DNA of 64,000 nt from Clostridium beijerinckii (GTDB lineage: Bacteria > Bacillota > Clostridia > Clostridiales > Clostridiaceae), in contig NZ_CP144906.1 in NCBI RefSeq assembly GCF_036699995.1, positions 3,359,001 to 3,423,000 on the forward strand. The letters run 5' to 3'. Both the position numbers and the translations under genes were made by a program. Below the pieces are notes generated by a model. That model made no database searches. It was not told where the DNA came from and saw only the letters and a list, made by a program, of their open reading frames with translations. Positions 8,718 to 17,756 of this stretch are shown here, piece by piece. Position 1 is the stretch's first letter, and each line of letters begins with the position of its first letter.

Positions 8718-9338
8718 TTAATAAAATTTCACAAATTCAGCAGGAGGCTTTCTATATCCTCTAATTTTATTACTACTCTTGTCCATCTTCCCCATAGTAA
8801 TCATTAAAACTGGGACTTCATTCTCTGGTATATTTAATAACTTACCAATCTTCTCCTTTTCAAAATATATCATTGGGCATGTATCCCAGCCTTTATTTTT
8901 AGCTAATAACATAAATAGCATTGCTGACAATGATCCATTTCTTATAGCTTCATCATGCTTAAATTCTTCTCCCCAGCCTTCATAAAGACTATTAATAGTA
9001 TTAAGCATGATTTCATAATCAGTTTTATCAATCATTCCAAGCATCATTGAGCCTTCATAAATTTTATCTGCTGATAAGTATGCGTTTTTATCTCCTGTAA
9101 CAATTATAGTTGCCGAAGCAGTTTTTATTTTGTACTGTTTAAATGATGCATCATAAACTTTCTCCATAAGTTCTTTATCTTCTACAACATAATACTTAGC
9201 ATGTTGCAAATTAAAAGCAGAAGGTGCAAGTGAAAGTTCTCTAAATATGTCATTAAAATCTTCTCTAGGTATTTTAATATTTTCAATAAATTTATTGGCT
9301 GATCTTCTTTCTCTTACAATTTTTAAAAAATCATTCAT
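8718..9338 (-). CDS. nitroreductase family protein
   Basis: 206 aa. It begins with the family hallmark VRERRSANKF (FMN-binding arginines) and has PSAFNLQHAKYYVV, then GWDTCPM and a C-terminal RGYRKPP. These proteins are FMN-dependent NAD(P)H oxidoreductases acting on nitro compounds, quinones or flavins. It lies downstream of the pirin gene on the same strand with an 82-base gap that contains a strong hairpin. It may share control by the MarR regulator; that is inference. Confidence 0.9.
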   Translation of the reverse strand: MNDFLKIVRERRSANKFIENIKIPREDFNDIFRELSLAPSAFNLQHAKYYVVEDKELMEKVYDASFKQYKIKTASATIIVTGDKNAYLSADKIYEGSMMLGMIDKTDYEIMLNTINSLYEGWGEEFKHDEAIRNGSLSAMLFMLLAKNKGWDTCPMIYFEKEKIGKLLNIPENEVPVLMITMGKMDKSSNKIRGYRKPPAEFVKFY

Positions 9339-9373
9339 TATTAATCCCTCTTTTTATTCTTATTTTCTCTATA

Positions 9374-9411
9374 AAGTTCAACCAATCTCCCTCTGAAGAT
9401 TAGTTGAACTT
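9374..9411 (-). other. strong intergenic hairpin between pirin and nitroreductase genes
   Basis: AAGTTCAACCAATCT pairs with AGATTAGTTGAACTT (one mismatch) across about 8 bases. The following bases on the minus strand are TATAG, not a T-run, so it is a weak terminator or an mRNA-stabilising or processing site. Confidence 0.55.
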
Positions 9412-9420
9412 ATACCATTC

Positions 9421-10122
9421 TTAATTTTCTTTCTTCATTTCTAAAATTAAAATATGAGATGTCTCTTTAGCTTTAATTAAAATATCTTCCTCAACTATTT
9501 CCATTCCATCTCTATTATTTAATTCAATGTCATTTATTATAGCGCCACCTTCTATTTGAACCAAATAAGCCTGTCTTCCTTCATTAACTTGAAAATTAAT
9601 TTCTTTTCCTTTATCAAGTTCTAAAGAATAGACATTTATATCTTGATTTATTTTTATTGGTGCATTTCCATTTCTACTTGAAACCATATGAAGCCATTTA
9701 TTTTGTCTATCGCTCCAGTCAAATCTATAATCTCCATAATTAGGCTTATAATCTTCCTTATCTGGGAATATCCATATCTGTAAAAATCTCAACTCATCTT
9801 TTCCTAAATTATGCTCACTATGATATACTCCTGTACCAGCACTCATATATTGAACATGAGCACGGGTTATTGCATTCTTATTTCCCATGCTGTCTCCATG
9901 TGTAAGCTCACCGTTAACTACATATGATATTATTTCCATATTTCTATGTGGATGAGTATCGAATCCAGTGTTAGGTTCAACTAAATCATCATTTATAACC
10001 CTTAGAACTCCAAACTTTATATTATGTGGATTATAGTATTCTGCAAATGAAAAATGAAATTTGCTTCTTAACCATCCTAAATTACTACTTCCCATATTTC
10101 CGCTATCAATTCTTCTTAACAT
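9421..10122 (-). CDS. pirin family protein
   Basis: 233 aa bicupin-like protein. The N-terminal cupin carries the pirin metal motif: GFDTHPHRNMEIISYVV, then GELTHGDSMGN and TGVYHSEHN, with three His and a Glu as likely metal ligands. Bacterial pirins of this type can act as quercetinases or redox sensors. The promoter region (10291-10345) carries two palindromes also found in the marR promoter, so it is probably a target of that regulator. RBS GAGGAGG precedes the ATG. Confidence 0.92.
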   Translation of the reverse strand: MLRRIDSGNMGSSNLGWLRSKFHFSFAEYYNPHNIKFGVLRVINDDLVEPNTGFDTHPHRNMEIISYVVNGELTHGDSMGNKNAITRAHVQYMSAGTGVYHSEHNLGKDELRFLQIWIFPDKEDYKPNYGDYRFDWSDRQNKWLHMVSSRNGNAPIKINQDINVYSLELDKGKEINFQVNEGRQAYLVQIEGGAIINDIELNNRDGMEIVEEDILIKAKETSHILILEMKKEN

Positions 10123-10290
10123 TTTTTATCCTCCTCTATTTTATCTAACTCTATCAAATTTCAAATCATATTCACAAAATTTACTTTATCAATAAGTAAT
10201 AGATATGAGAGAATATTTAAAAAGTATTACTAACAAACTCGAAGAGTTTTATCTAATACTCCTACTTCCTCACTCTTGTCTTTTAACTCT

Positions 10291-10345
10291 ATTATAGAAT
10301 ATAACTAACAATTCAATACTAATTAGTTAATTACTAATTAGTACT
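10291..10345 (-). promoter_or_regulatory. tandem MarR-type operators before the pirin gene
   Basis: Two copies of the palindrome ACTAATTAGT lie at 10318-10327 and 10333-10342, 15 bases apart centre to centre. A TATAAT on the minus strand (10291-10296) is placed so that the palindromes cover the -35 region and upstream. The same palindrome lies in the marR promoter. Confidence 0.65.
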
Positions 10346-10376
10346 ATTTATTTAAAAATTAAGGTGTAAGTTTACT

Positions 10377-10823
10377 TTATACACCTGATAATTTCTTTAA
10401 CATATTTATTAGATTCTTCTTCTCTTCAACACTCAAAGCACTAAAAATTTCACTTAAATTATCTACATGCTTAGGAAAGAGTTCGCTCATAAGCTTTCTT
10501 CCTTTTTCAGATATGCTTATTAAGCTCGCACGTCTATCCTTAGGATCAGGACGTCTTTCGATTAAATTATCCTTAGCTAAGTTATCTATAACAACAGTCA
10601 TATTGCCACCGGTTGAAAGAGTTTTTTCTAATATTTCGCTGACTCTTAAATCACCCTTATGATACAGTACTTCAAGTACTCCAAATTGTGAATAAGTTAA
10701 TCCTCCCTCTTTGATAATTCTAAGTTCTCTTTTGTTAACACTTTGCATACATCGACTTAATGCTATAATAGCTTTTAAATTTAAATCATTTAGTTCTCCA
10801 TAAGTTATTTTCTTCTTATTCAT
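10377..10823 (-). CDS. MarR family transcriptional regulator
   Basis: 148 aa from the ATG at 10823 (MNKKKITYG). A longer frame from a TTG at 10859 is rejected because that TTG is part of the -35 box. The winged helix shows LTYSQFGVLEVLYHKG, VSEILEKTLSTGGNMTVVIDNL (recognition helix) and the wing RRPDPKDRRASLISI. MarR proteins are usually autorepressors relieved by oxidants or aromatic compounds. Its own promoter has the palindrome ACTAATTAGT between -35 and -10, and two copies lie before the pirin gene, so those genes form a likely small regulon. No ribosome site precedes the ATG. Confidence 0.92.
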   Translation of the reverse strand: MNKKKITYGELNDLNLKAIIALSRCMQSVNKRELRIIKEGGLTYSQFGVLEVLYHKGDLRVSEILEKTLSTGGNMTVVIDNLAKDNLIERRPDPKDRRASLISISEKGRKLMSELFPKHVDNLSEIFSALSVEEKKNLINMLKKLSGV

Positions 10824-10830
10824 GAATATA

Positions 10831-10859
10831 ATATTATTACTAATTAGTAATAATGTCAA
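10831..10859 (-). promoter_or_regulatory. marR promoter with internal operator
   Basis: Minus strand: TTGACA, exactly 17 bases, TAATAT, then 7 bases to the ATG. The palindrome TTACTAATTAGTAA fills the spacer. The predicted start of transcription falls at or one base before the start codon, giving a nearly leaderless mRNA. Confidence 0.8.
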
Positions 10860-10961
10860 GAGTAATATATATTTCGATTAGATTTGTACATCATGACCTT
10901 AATTGAGCTCTTAGATTACTAGAGTTTTAAATACAAATTTATTATTGCAACACATATAATA

Positions 10962-11006
10962 AATAAAAAAATAAATAAAGCCATATTGGTTTTATGCAAT
11001 ACGGCT
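10962..11006 (-). terminator. terminator of the Rieske-FAD oxidoreductase gene
   Basis: AGCCGTATTG pairs with CAATATGGCT (one mismatch), followed on the minus strand by a T-rich tract. Confidence 0.75.
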
Positions 11007-11063
11007 ATCTAGTAACAATATTGTGTTTATGTAATAGTAATCCGCACTTCAATAATTATATCA

Positions 11064-12509
11064 TTACACTTCATGAAGACATTTATTAGTAGGACTTTCT
11101 ATCCAGATTCCCTCATAATTGTATCTTGAACCATGACAAGGACAGTCCCAAGTCAAATCATCAGCATTCCATTTAAGTTCGCAGCCTAAATGAGCACACT
11201 TTGTTGACACTGTATATACTTTGCCTTCATTATCCTTATAGACACCAGCCTTTTGACCTTTATATTCTATAATGCCTCCATGACCATTTTCAATACTATT
11301 TAAGGTCTCCTCTGGAATATTTATCCTCTCTGCAATAAAATTTTTTGCGGTTATAACAAGATCCTTTGCAGCATTTTTCATAGATGCTGACATGTCAAAT
11401 CTTCTTGGTGAGAATATTTCAGAGAAGTCATTTTCTTTTTCAAGAATCATATCACTTATTATCATTGCTGCAACCATTGAAGTTGTCATTCCCCATTTTT
11501 TAAATCCTGTTTCAACATAAATATTAGGAGTTTTAGATGAGTAATGACCTATGTAAGGTATATTGTCTAATGTTATACAATCTTGAGTTGACCAATGATA
11601 TTTCTCTGTTGCATTTGGATAAAATTCTTTTGCAACCTTTCTTAATTCTTCGTATGCCCCACCTTCTTCATTTTCACCGGTTCTTCGAGCCGCACCATCA
11701 AGTATTAATAGATTCTTATAATTTCTAAATGAATATGTATTTTGATCAATACCTTTATACATTCCATTAACATCTTGCGCATTTTCTAAAGCTATAGCAT
11801 ATGCTCTTTCTTGATGCATTCTCATAAAATAGTAGCCTGGAGTATTCAAAAATGGGTAATGCGATGCTACCACTATTTTATTTGCTTTAATTTTCATATC
11901 ATTCTTTGTAACTACAGTATTATCTTCAGTAATATCAAGAGCTACTGTATTTTCATAAATAGTTAATTGTTCTGAAATTGGTCTTAAGAATTTTAGTGGA
12001 TGAAACTGTGCTTGATTCTTAAATTTCAATGCCTTTTTAACGTCTATCGGAATATTTACCTCATCTACAAGTTCTGCATCAATCCCTAATCTTTTCGCTG
12101 CATTATATTCATCTTCAAGATCTTTAATGTTATCGGAAGTATACAAGTATGCATCTTTATGCTCAAAATCACAATCAATTTTTTCTGCATCAATTATTTC
12201 CTTGTATCTCCTTATAGCAAACTCATTAGCTCTTGCATATTGACTGGCGCCATCTTCACCAAATTCTTTAATTAATTTATCGTAAATTAATTCATGCTGA
12301 GATGTTATTTTAGCAGTTGTATTTTTAGTAACTCCTCCTGCTATACTTCTAGCATCAATTACAACAACATCTCTCCCGCTTTTATTCAGCATATATGCTG
12401 TGAGCAGTCCTGCCATTCCAGCACCTATTACAAGAATGTCACATTGAATGTCTTGATTTAAAGTTTCTCTTTTTCTAAAATTAACCTCGGAACTCCATAC
12501 ACTTTCCAT
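11064..12509 (-). CDS. FAD-dependent oxidoreductase with C-terminal Rieske domain
   Basis: 481 aa from the ATG at 12509, eight bases after GAGG; an in-frame GTG three codons earlier overlaps that site. The N-terminal DAO-type FAD domain starts with VIGAGMAGLLTAYMLNKSGR and has an acidic residue at the end of strand 2 (VVIDAR). The C-terminal 50 aa are a Rieske [2Fe-2S] domain with CAHLGC and CPCHGS (two Cys, two His ligands). The architecture matches a family of putative glycine/amino-acid-type oxidases fused to Rieske domains, substrate unknown. It is soluble and monocistronic with its own terminator. Confidence 0.92.
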   Translation of the reverse strand: MESVWSSEVNFRKRETLNQDIQCDILVIGAGMAGLLTAYMLNKSGRDVVVIDARSIAGGVTKNTTAKITSQHELIYDKLIKEFGEDGASQYARANEFAIRRYKEIIDAEKIDCDFEHKDAYLYTSDNIKDLEDEYNAAKRLGIDAELVDEVNIPIDVKKALKFKNQAQFHPLKFLRPISEQLTIYENTVALDITEDNTVVTKNDMKIKANKIVVASHYPFLNTPGYYFMRMHQERAYAIALENAQDVNGMYKGIDQNTYSFRNYKNLLILDGAARRTGENEEGGAYEELRKVAKEFYPNATEKYHWSTQDCITLDNIPYIGHYSSKTPNIYVETGFKKWGMTTSMVAAMIISDMILEKENDFSEIFSPRRFDMSASMKNAAKDLVITAKNFIAERINIPEETLNSIENGHGGIIEYKGQKAGVYKDNEGKVYTVSTKCAHLGCELKWNADDLTWDCPCHGSRYNYEGIWIESPTNKCLHEV

Positions 12510-12751
12510 GTAAATCACCTCATGCTTAGTATTCCATTTTTTTAGATACTATACACGAATTTCTATTAGTTCCTACAAATAATCTAAAAACCTCAGAATT
12601 GCGAAAAAGGAAGCATCAAACCTTCTGAATCGGCCTTTTCATAATTTATATCAACAAGTTGAAACATGTTAACATATTTCACTCTAATATAATAAAAGGC
12701 TTCTAACATAACAATAAGTATCATGCTAAAAGTCTTACCGCAAATAATTTG

Positions 12752-13690
12752 TTATTCTAACTCCCCAGCCCTTTTGAATATTTTTAGTAATCGCAAATAA
12801 TGATTAGCCTCACGCAAAATATGGTCACCTAATAATGGTACTATTATGGATTTAATTTTACACTCTAATAATCCTACTGTACCTTGCTCTTTAAATTTAC
12901 CTATTGCTAAAGTCGCTTTATAACTATCATCTGTAACTTTAGAAAGTGGAACTGATTGGTTCATAGCTTCCCTTGCTTCCATTGTTAACTTATCAAATTC
13001 ACGTCCAAAGTTATTTGACATATTTATTAATTCATCTTCTGTTGGATCAATAAGTCCGCGAAGGAATTTTGCGTGTTCAGCCATAATTCTATTCCAGAAA
13101 TATTCCTGCTCATAAGCTTCTCTCTCTAAATCAATATTTTCACGCTCTTGAAGCCTTTTAACTAATGTAAAATATAATTTTGCTTCCCTCATAATGTGAT
13201 CAATAAGCAAAGGATAATTTACTGTGAATACTTTACAAGATAATACATCTGATAGTAGTCTGGATTTATATCTTATTAAACCTGCAGTCAATTCCAATGC
13301 TCTATTATTAATAGCTGCTACTTTTCTTTCAAGTTCTTCGTGACTATGCCTACTGAAAGAATCACCCATTAATTCTTCCTCTAATTTAGTAAGATTAGTG
13401 GCAATTTTTACTCCTGTATAATATGCTGATGCCTTTTCAGCATCAAGAGTATACGGTGTTATAGCTTCGCCAGCTTCTAATAAGTCTCTGCTTACAACAC
13501 CATCAGAAATTGAAATAACATCAAATAAAAGATTGTCAAAAGCCAACCTAAAAGCATCTGCCTCATCTATATAGTTTTTATCCTTTGGAGTGAAACCTGC
13601 CTCTAAAAAGAAAGAATGTTCCTTCATAGTTCTTGTAAAATATAGATGCAACTCCAAAGATTGTCGTATATAATTACCAGTTGATAACAC
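12752..13690 (-). CDS. DUF2935 protein
   Basis: 312 aa from a GTG at 13690 with GGGAGA seven bases upstream; a TTG further 5' lacks a site. The protein is helical and made of two similar halves, each opening with RQSLELHLYFTRTMKEHSFFLE or YFWNRIMAEHAKFLRGLIDP. Conserved His/Glu residues in the helices (EH, HLYF, DHIMREAKLYF, DHILREANHYL) suggest a metal-binding four-helix bundle as in DUF2935. The biochemical role is not established. It stands alone. Confidence 0.85.
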   Translation of the reverse strand: MLSTGNYIRQSLELHLYFTRTMKEHSFFLEAGFTPKDKNYIDEADAFRLAFDNLLFDVISISDGVVSRDLLEAGEAITPYTLDAEKASAYYTGVKIATNLTKLEEELMGDSFSRHSHEELERKVAAINNRALELTAGLIRYKSRLLSDVLSCKVFTVNYPLLIDHIMREAKLYFTLVKRLQERENIDLEREAYEQEYFWNRIMAEHAKFLRGLIDPTEDELINMSNNFGREFDKLTMEAREAMNQSVPLSKVTDDSYKATLAIGKFKEQGTVGLLECKIKSIIVPLLGDHILREANHYLRLLKIFKRAGELE

Positions 13691-13878
13691 TTTAATTTCT
13701 CCCGTACAATAATTCAATATCAACTATATTATATTAGTTTCCCTCATTAACTGTTACTTTTTATAACACTTTTTGATTTAAAACCGTTTGTACATAATGA
13801 ATTTATCTATAACCAATTAGAAGATGGTTTTAATAAAATATGCATAAAAATATATTGAAGAGTGGTCTTTATAAAATA

Positions 13879-13912
13879 AATAGAGCTATGATAACTATCC
13901 ATAACTCTATTA
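13879..13912 (-). terminator. terminator of the GDT1-family gene
   Basis: AATAGAG(T)TATG pairs with CATA(G)CTCTATT and is followed on the minus strand by TTATTTTAT, about 50 bases after the stop codon. Confidence 0.65.
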
Positions 13913-13960
13913 AAAACTTCTCTTAATTATGTTTTACATTAATTGTTGCTTAATTTAATA

Positions 13961-14692
13961 TTAAGCTCTTTTCTTAATTTCTTCTTCGCTTTCCTCATCT
14001 ACCAAATCATCTTTCTTATTTAATACTATATCACATGATTGACCGAAGTATGCAAGCTTTACCCCAAAAAGATAAATCAGTAATCCCATAAGAGCTAAGT
14101 ATAAAACAATATATATCGGTCCTAAAAACGCTGCTGGAACTGAATTATACAAAGTTAATGTTCCAAAGAACATGAAGATTGCGCCAGCTACCCATTTTAT
14201 ATATATATCTGGTACATGCTTACACATCCATGCCCCACCTAAAATCCCTATACCATCTGCAATAAGCATTCCTACTGTGGTTCCCATTAAGATAAAAAGT
14301 GGCTGTTTATTTTCTGCCGCTATAGTTATTGTCATAAGCTGAGTCTTATCTCCCATTTCTGCTAAGAAAAATGCAATGGCTACTGTAACAATAGGACCAA
14401 ATTTTACTTTCTTGTTTTCTTCATCATCTAATTTATCTCCACGTATCGTCCAAATACCAAAGGCTAGAAAAGATACTGCTGCTATAATTTTTACTAAATC
14501 CATAGGAATTACAGAGCTTAAGTAACTTCCAACTGCAACTGCTAATGCATGATTTAAAATAGTTGCAATTAGTACTCCAAGTAATACTTGTTTAGCTTTG
14601 TATTTACTTACCATTGCCATTGCCAGAAGCTGCGTCTTATCGCCCATTTCTGCAACTACCACTAATAATAATGCCTTAATAAATGATGCCAT
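13961..14692 (-). CDS. TMEM165/GDT1 family (UPF0016) metal exporter
   Basis: 243 aa membrane protein with about six helices in two repeated halves. Each half carries the family motif EMGDKTQL (near residues 15 and 110), the acidic cation site. Family members move Mn2+ or Ca2+ out of the cytoplasm; a yybP-ykoY Mn2+ riboswitch about 490-580 bases upstream points to Mn2+ export. GGAGG precedes the ATG. The C-terminus is charged (KKDDLVDEESEEEIKKR). The leader is unusually long because a repeat element lies between riboswitch and gene. Confidence 0.93.
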   Translation of the reverse strand: MASFIKALLLVVVAEMGDKTQLLAMAMVSKYKAKQVLLGVLIATILNHALAVAVGSYLSSVIPMDLVKIIAAVSFLAFGIWTIRGDKLDDEENKKVKFGPIVTVAIAFFLAEMGDKTQLMTITIAAENKQPLFILMGTTVGMLIADGIGILGGAWMCKHVPDIYIKWVAGAIFMFFGTLTLYNSVPAAFLGPIYIVLYLALMGLLIYLFGVKLAYFGQSCDIVLNKKDDLVDEESEEEIKKRA

Positions 14693-14849
14693 TTTAATAC
14701 CTCCAAATTATATTATTTATTAAACCGAACTCTCCCCATTTGTGTACTTTTTCATCAATTCAAACTTGTTTTAGTTTAGTTTTTAAATTCCTAGCTAAAC
14801 TTGTCCAAAAGTATATTCCCAGCCATAAAGATCAAATATACTAATTATT

Positions 14850-15078
14850 AAAGAACAAAATCGCAGGCGACTGTGGAGCCGGAGATTTTTTCACGCATCT
14901 GCCTTTTCGAACGCATGTGAGAAAAATCTGCACATCAGAAATGGCAGCTCTGCTGCATATAAGAACATTTTATGCAGGCGAATAAGATTTCTTTTTTATT
15001 CTTTTTAAAATACAAAAACTAGTCAATAAACCTTTTTTTTAATTATCCACAGATTTTATTGTAATATAAATTCCTAAA
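14850..15078. repeat. R3 interspersed repeat, copy 1
   Basis: Shares AACAAAATCGCAG, GGAGATTT, AGGCGAATA and TTCTTTTTTATTC in the same order with the copy at 53924-54110, and its right end resembles that at 44935-45127. It lies between the riboswitch terminator and the GDT1 gene. No open frame. Confidence 0.55.
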
Positions 15079-15082
15079 GAAT

Positions 15083-15186
15083 AAAAAAATAAAGACCTTC
15101 AGCACAATAACGTATCCTGATATAAGAATTTTAATGAGCTAGATCAAAACTCTTATATCAAAACACAAATATTGCGCTAAAAGTCT
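15083..15186 (-). terminator. riboswitch expression-platform terminator
   Basis: On the minus strand AGACTTTTAGCGCAATA (from 15186) pairs with TATTGTGCTGAAGGTCT (to 15093) with G-U wobbles; an inner hairpin TGATATAAGA/TCTTATATCA stacks inside. A T-run follows. The 5' arm includes the 3' strand of riboswitch helix P1, so the two structures exclude each other. Confidence 0.75.
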
Positions 15187-15273
15187 CACTTAACTAAGAT
15201 TAGTTACGATAAAGCCAGACCTAAGGTCAGTATGTTGACTTCATCACCTTTTTTAAGGCAGCTACTCCCTCTT
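15179..15273 (-). promoter_or_regulatory. yybP-ykoY manganese riboswitch
   Basis: Minus strand: P1 AAGAG at the 5' end pairs with CUUUU at the 3' end. The conserved GGGAGUAGCUGCC follows the 5' strand, AGUCAACAUACUGACC is in the middle and GUGAGA precedes the 3' strand, as in this Mn2+-sensing class. Metal binding stabilises P1 and so would block the downstream terminator: an ON switch for the exporter gene. Identification is from memory of the consensus. Confidence 0.82.
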
Positions 15274-15301
15274 AACTTTAAATCAAATTTTCATTAAACT
15301 A

Positions 15302-15330
15302 ATTTTATAGCAAGTTCCATTGACTGTCAA
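15302..15330 (-). promoter_or_regulatory. promoter of the riboswitch transcript
   Basis: TTGACA, 17-base spacer, TAAAAT on the minus strand; transcription would start about 20 bases before the riboswitch. Confidence 0.7.
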
Positions 15331-15476
15331 TAAATCCATAAATTTATCTATTTCTACACTGCTAGGATTTAAGGCTATAATCTTCCACCTATAAAATAAT
15401 CTTGTTATCTAATACTACTAATTTCCTGTTGTACTTGTCCATATTATTTAAAGAAAGGGCAGAACTCTCTTCAATA

Positions 15477-15980
15477 TTACAGTGTTCTTTCAAATGCTAT
15501 TCTTTTATTTCCATCTTCTAAATAGATTACTCCACAGTATTGGAATTTGTTTTTCTTAAGCAACCTTTGCATAGATATATTCTCTTCATGTGTATCTATT
15601 TTTATGCTATGTACCCCTTTACTTAAACAAAGCTCTTCCACATTTTTAATAATTTTAGATGATAAGCCTAATCCTTTATAAGTATTATCTACAGCTATTC
15701 TATGAATAACTGCATATTGGCTATTAGTAATCCATTCACCTTCATAAATAGAATCATATGTTTTTTCTCCATCAAAAGAAACTGCTGCTGTAGCAACAAT
15801 ATTATTGTCTTTTAATAAAATATAGCTATGTTTATTAGCAATATCATTTCTTATTGTTTCAGGATTAGGATAATTATTCTGCCATTGATCAATTCCTTGT
15901 TCTTTAAAGTAAGCTTGTGCTTGCTTAATAATGTTCATTATATCATTTATATCTGTTTCAAGTGCTTTTCTAAATTCCAT
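15477..15980 (-). CDS. GNAT family N-acetyltransferase
   Basis: 167 aa from ATG at 15980 (MEFRKALETDINDIM), six bases after GAGGAGA; a longer frame upstream has no site. GNAT features: N-terminal beta-alpha unit, the acetyl-CoA loop NTYKGLGLSSKII, and a C-terminal RLLKKNKFQYCGVIYLEDGNKR. The segment YFKEQGIDQWQNNYPN is typical of a common Firmicute GNAT subgroup. The substrate is unknown. It lies upstream of, and on the same strand as, the Mn riboswitch unit, which has its own promoter. Confidence 0.88.
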   Translation of the reverse strand: MEFRKALETDINDIMNIIKQAQAYFKEQGIDQWQNNYPNPETIRNDIANKHSYILLKDNNIVATAAVSFDGEKTYDSIYEGEWITNSQYAVIHRIAVDNTYKGLGLSSKIIKNVEELCLSKGVHSIKIDTHEENISMQRLLKKNKFQYCGVIYLEDGNKRIAFERTL

Positions 15981-16352
15981 TTCTATTCTCCTCATACAAC
16001 AAAATTCATTTGTATTCAATAAACACAAAAATACATACTAAAATTAAGTTTTTTCTCTTCATCAAAATCCTTAAAGCTCACCTAAATTTAAAATCTTTAA
16101 ACTTTCAATTATCATTAGTGTATCCCAATTCACTTGAAAGCTCAATTATATTTTCATATAAACTTGCTAAAGTATTCACTATTCTTTTGTAATACTCACC
16201 ATCATGAAATCGTACGATAAAAAATAAGCGTAAATACTACCCAAAATCATTTAGTAATATTTGCATTTAGATAATACAAAATCATATTAAATTATTGCTC
16301 ATTTAGCACCTATTTAATTTATTTGTTTGACTTTATTTTGAATTTTAAAATA
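15981..16352. other. gene-free stretch
   Basis: I see no supported gene, RNA or strong hairpin here; open frames lack ribosome sites. Confidence 0.4.
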
Positions 16353-17483
16353 TTATCTCAACTTAAAATATTTGTGTAAATTAAAAAAACTATAGAATAA
16401 TTCTTTGAATTCCGCCTTCTTACTACCTAGGTTTAAATCCGTAATTTTTGTAAAGTTACAACCTTTATAGTATAGTGCTTTTACTATTTGATGAAGAGGT
16501 GAATTTTCCAAGTAATTACTTATTGGATATCTATTAACACCACTTTTAAGGGTTATATATTCAAAATCAATATATGGATGATAAAACAAACTAGCGAGTG
16601 TAGTTTCATCTAAATTGTTTATTCTATCAATCATTTTATTGATACCATATTTTCCCTCTACATAGCCTAACGGTGTAGGTATATACAAAGTTCTATAATT
16701 TCTAGGGCTTTTAACTATTCTCTCTCCCCATATACCTACAAATGGTTCATAAATAATATTAAAATATTCTTCAAATATGCTTTGTTGAAATGCAGTAGCC
16801 GCATAATGAGGTGTCTCAAAAAACTTAACAGGTAAGTCTAATCTCTTTGCAGTATTAATAGCCGCTTCAACTCTTCTTATACTCTTTTCATCATTATTTC
16901 TTCCTTCATTAAACTCGGTACCAATTGCGCCTACTTCATCACAATACTGGTGAGTATAGCCGTGTAGACTAATTATTCCATTTCTATTTAATAAATACTC
17001 CATTGTAAATAGAAAGTTAGCATTAGGCATACTATAATCTTTTGATATATCATTATCAATTCCATTTTGAGGATCAAAGAACCTTGGTATCCATGCTATA
17101 TGGAATGGTATACCAGCTAAAAACATGTAATCTGCAACTACTCTAAGCTTTTCTAGGTTATCAGAATCTAAATATTCACCGCCTGCTGTTATATCTTCAA
17201 ATCGAATTAAAGCAGCTCTTCGACAAACAGCTCTGCAACTCTTATAATTGCTTTTATCTCAGTAAAGTGAAATAGTACTCCTTCTATAATCCCACTTAGA
17301 TCTTATGCTTAATATTCTGCACATATCAAATAACGATATGTACAATACATTATCAATTATAGTAAATTTATAATCATCAATGCAATAATCTATACATATA
17401 GTTGACTTCTCTTTAAACATTACATTTATTTTACTTCCTTTAATATTAATTTTGCCTCCTATTTTTTTAATAAACCCCAACAT
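16353..17483 (-). pseudogene. DUF2334 polysaccharide-deacetylase-like gene with in-frame TGA
   Basis: The minus-strand frame encodes, from the ATG at 17483, about 74 aa resembling a copper-amine-oxidase-like N-terminal unit (LYISLFDMCRILSIRSKWDYRRSTISLY). It then meets TGA at 17259-17261 and continues in the same frame with RAALIRFEDITAGGEYLDSDNLEKL, the start of a DUF2334 domain. The rest (FHIAWIPRF, ISLHGYTHQYCDE, FFETPHYAAT, YHPYIDFEY) keeps the metal and catalytic landmarks of this family. No signal peptide is left, although relatives are usually exported. One nonsense mutation and a missing leader explain it best; stop-codon readthrough is less likely. Confidence 0.72.
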
Positions 17484-17756
17484 AGGTATAAAATAGCAAT
17501 TAATATTTTTATATAGGACTATTAAAATTTATTGACTTACCTTCAAAATTTATCTTCAAATCATCTTCAACTAAAAACATTTTTTTATCATAAAATATTT
17601 TTTTCACTTATTACAATATTACTCCATAAATATAAAGTGTGTTTACAAACTTATAATGCCACTTATACAATCTTTTAAAGATAATATAAAGAGAATATTT
17701 TTTTTCTACCTTCACATAATAAATTTGACATAAGATTAATGAAAGGGGTTCTTAAA

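Noticed and set aside
10824..10859. Extended MarR N-terminus starting at TTG 10859
   Set aside because: The TTG is part of the TTGACA -35 box and the added codons are the operator palindrome; the ATG at 10823 is the better start.
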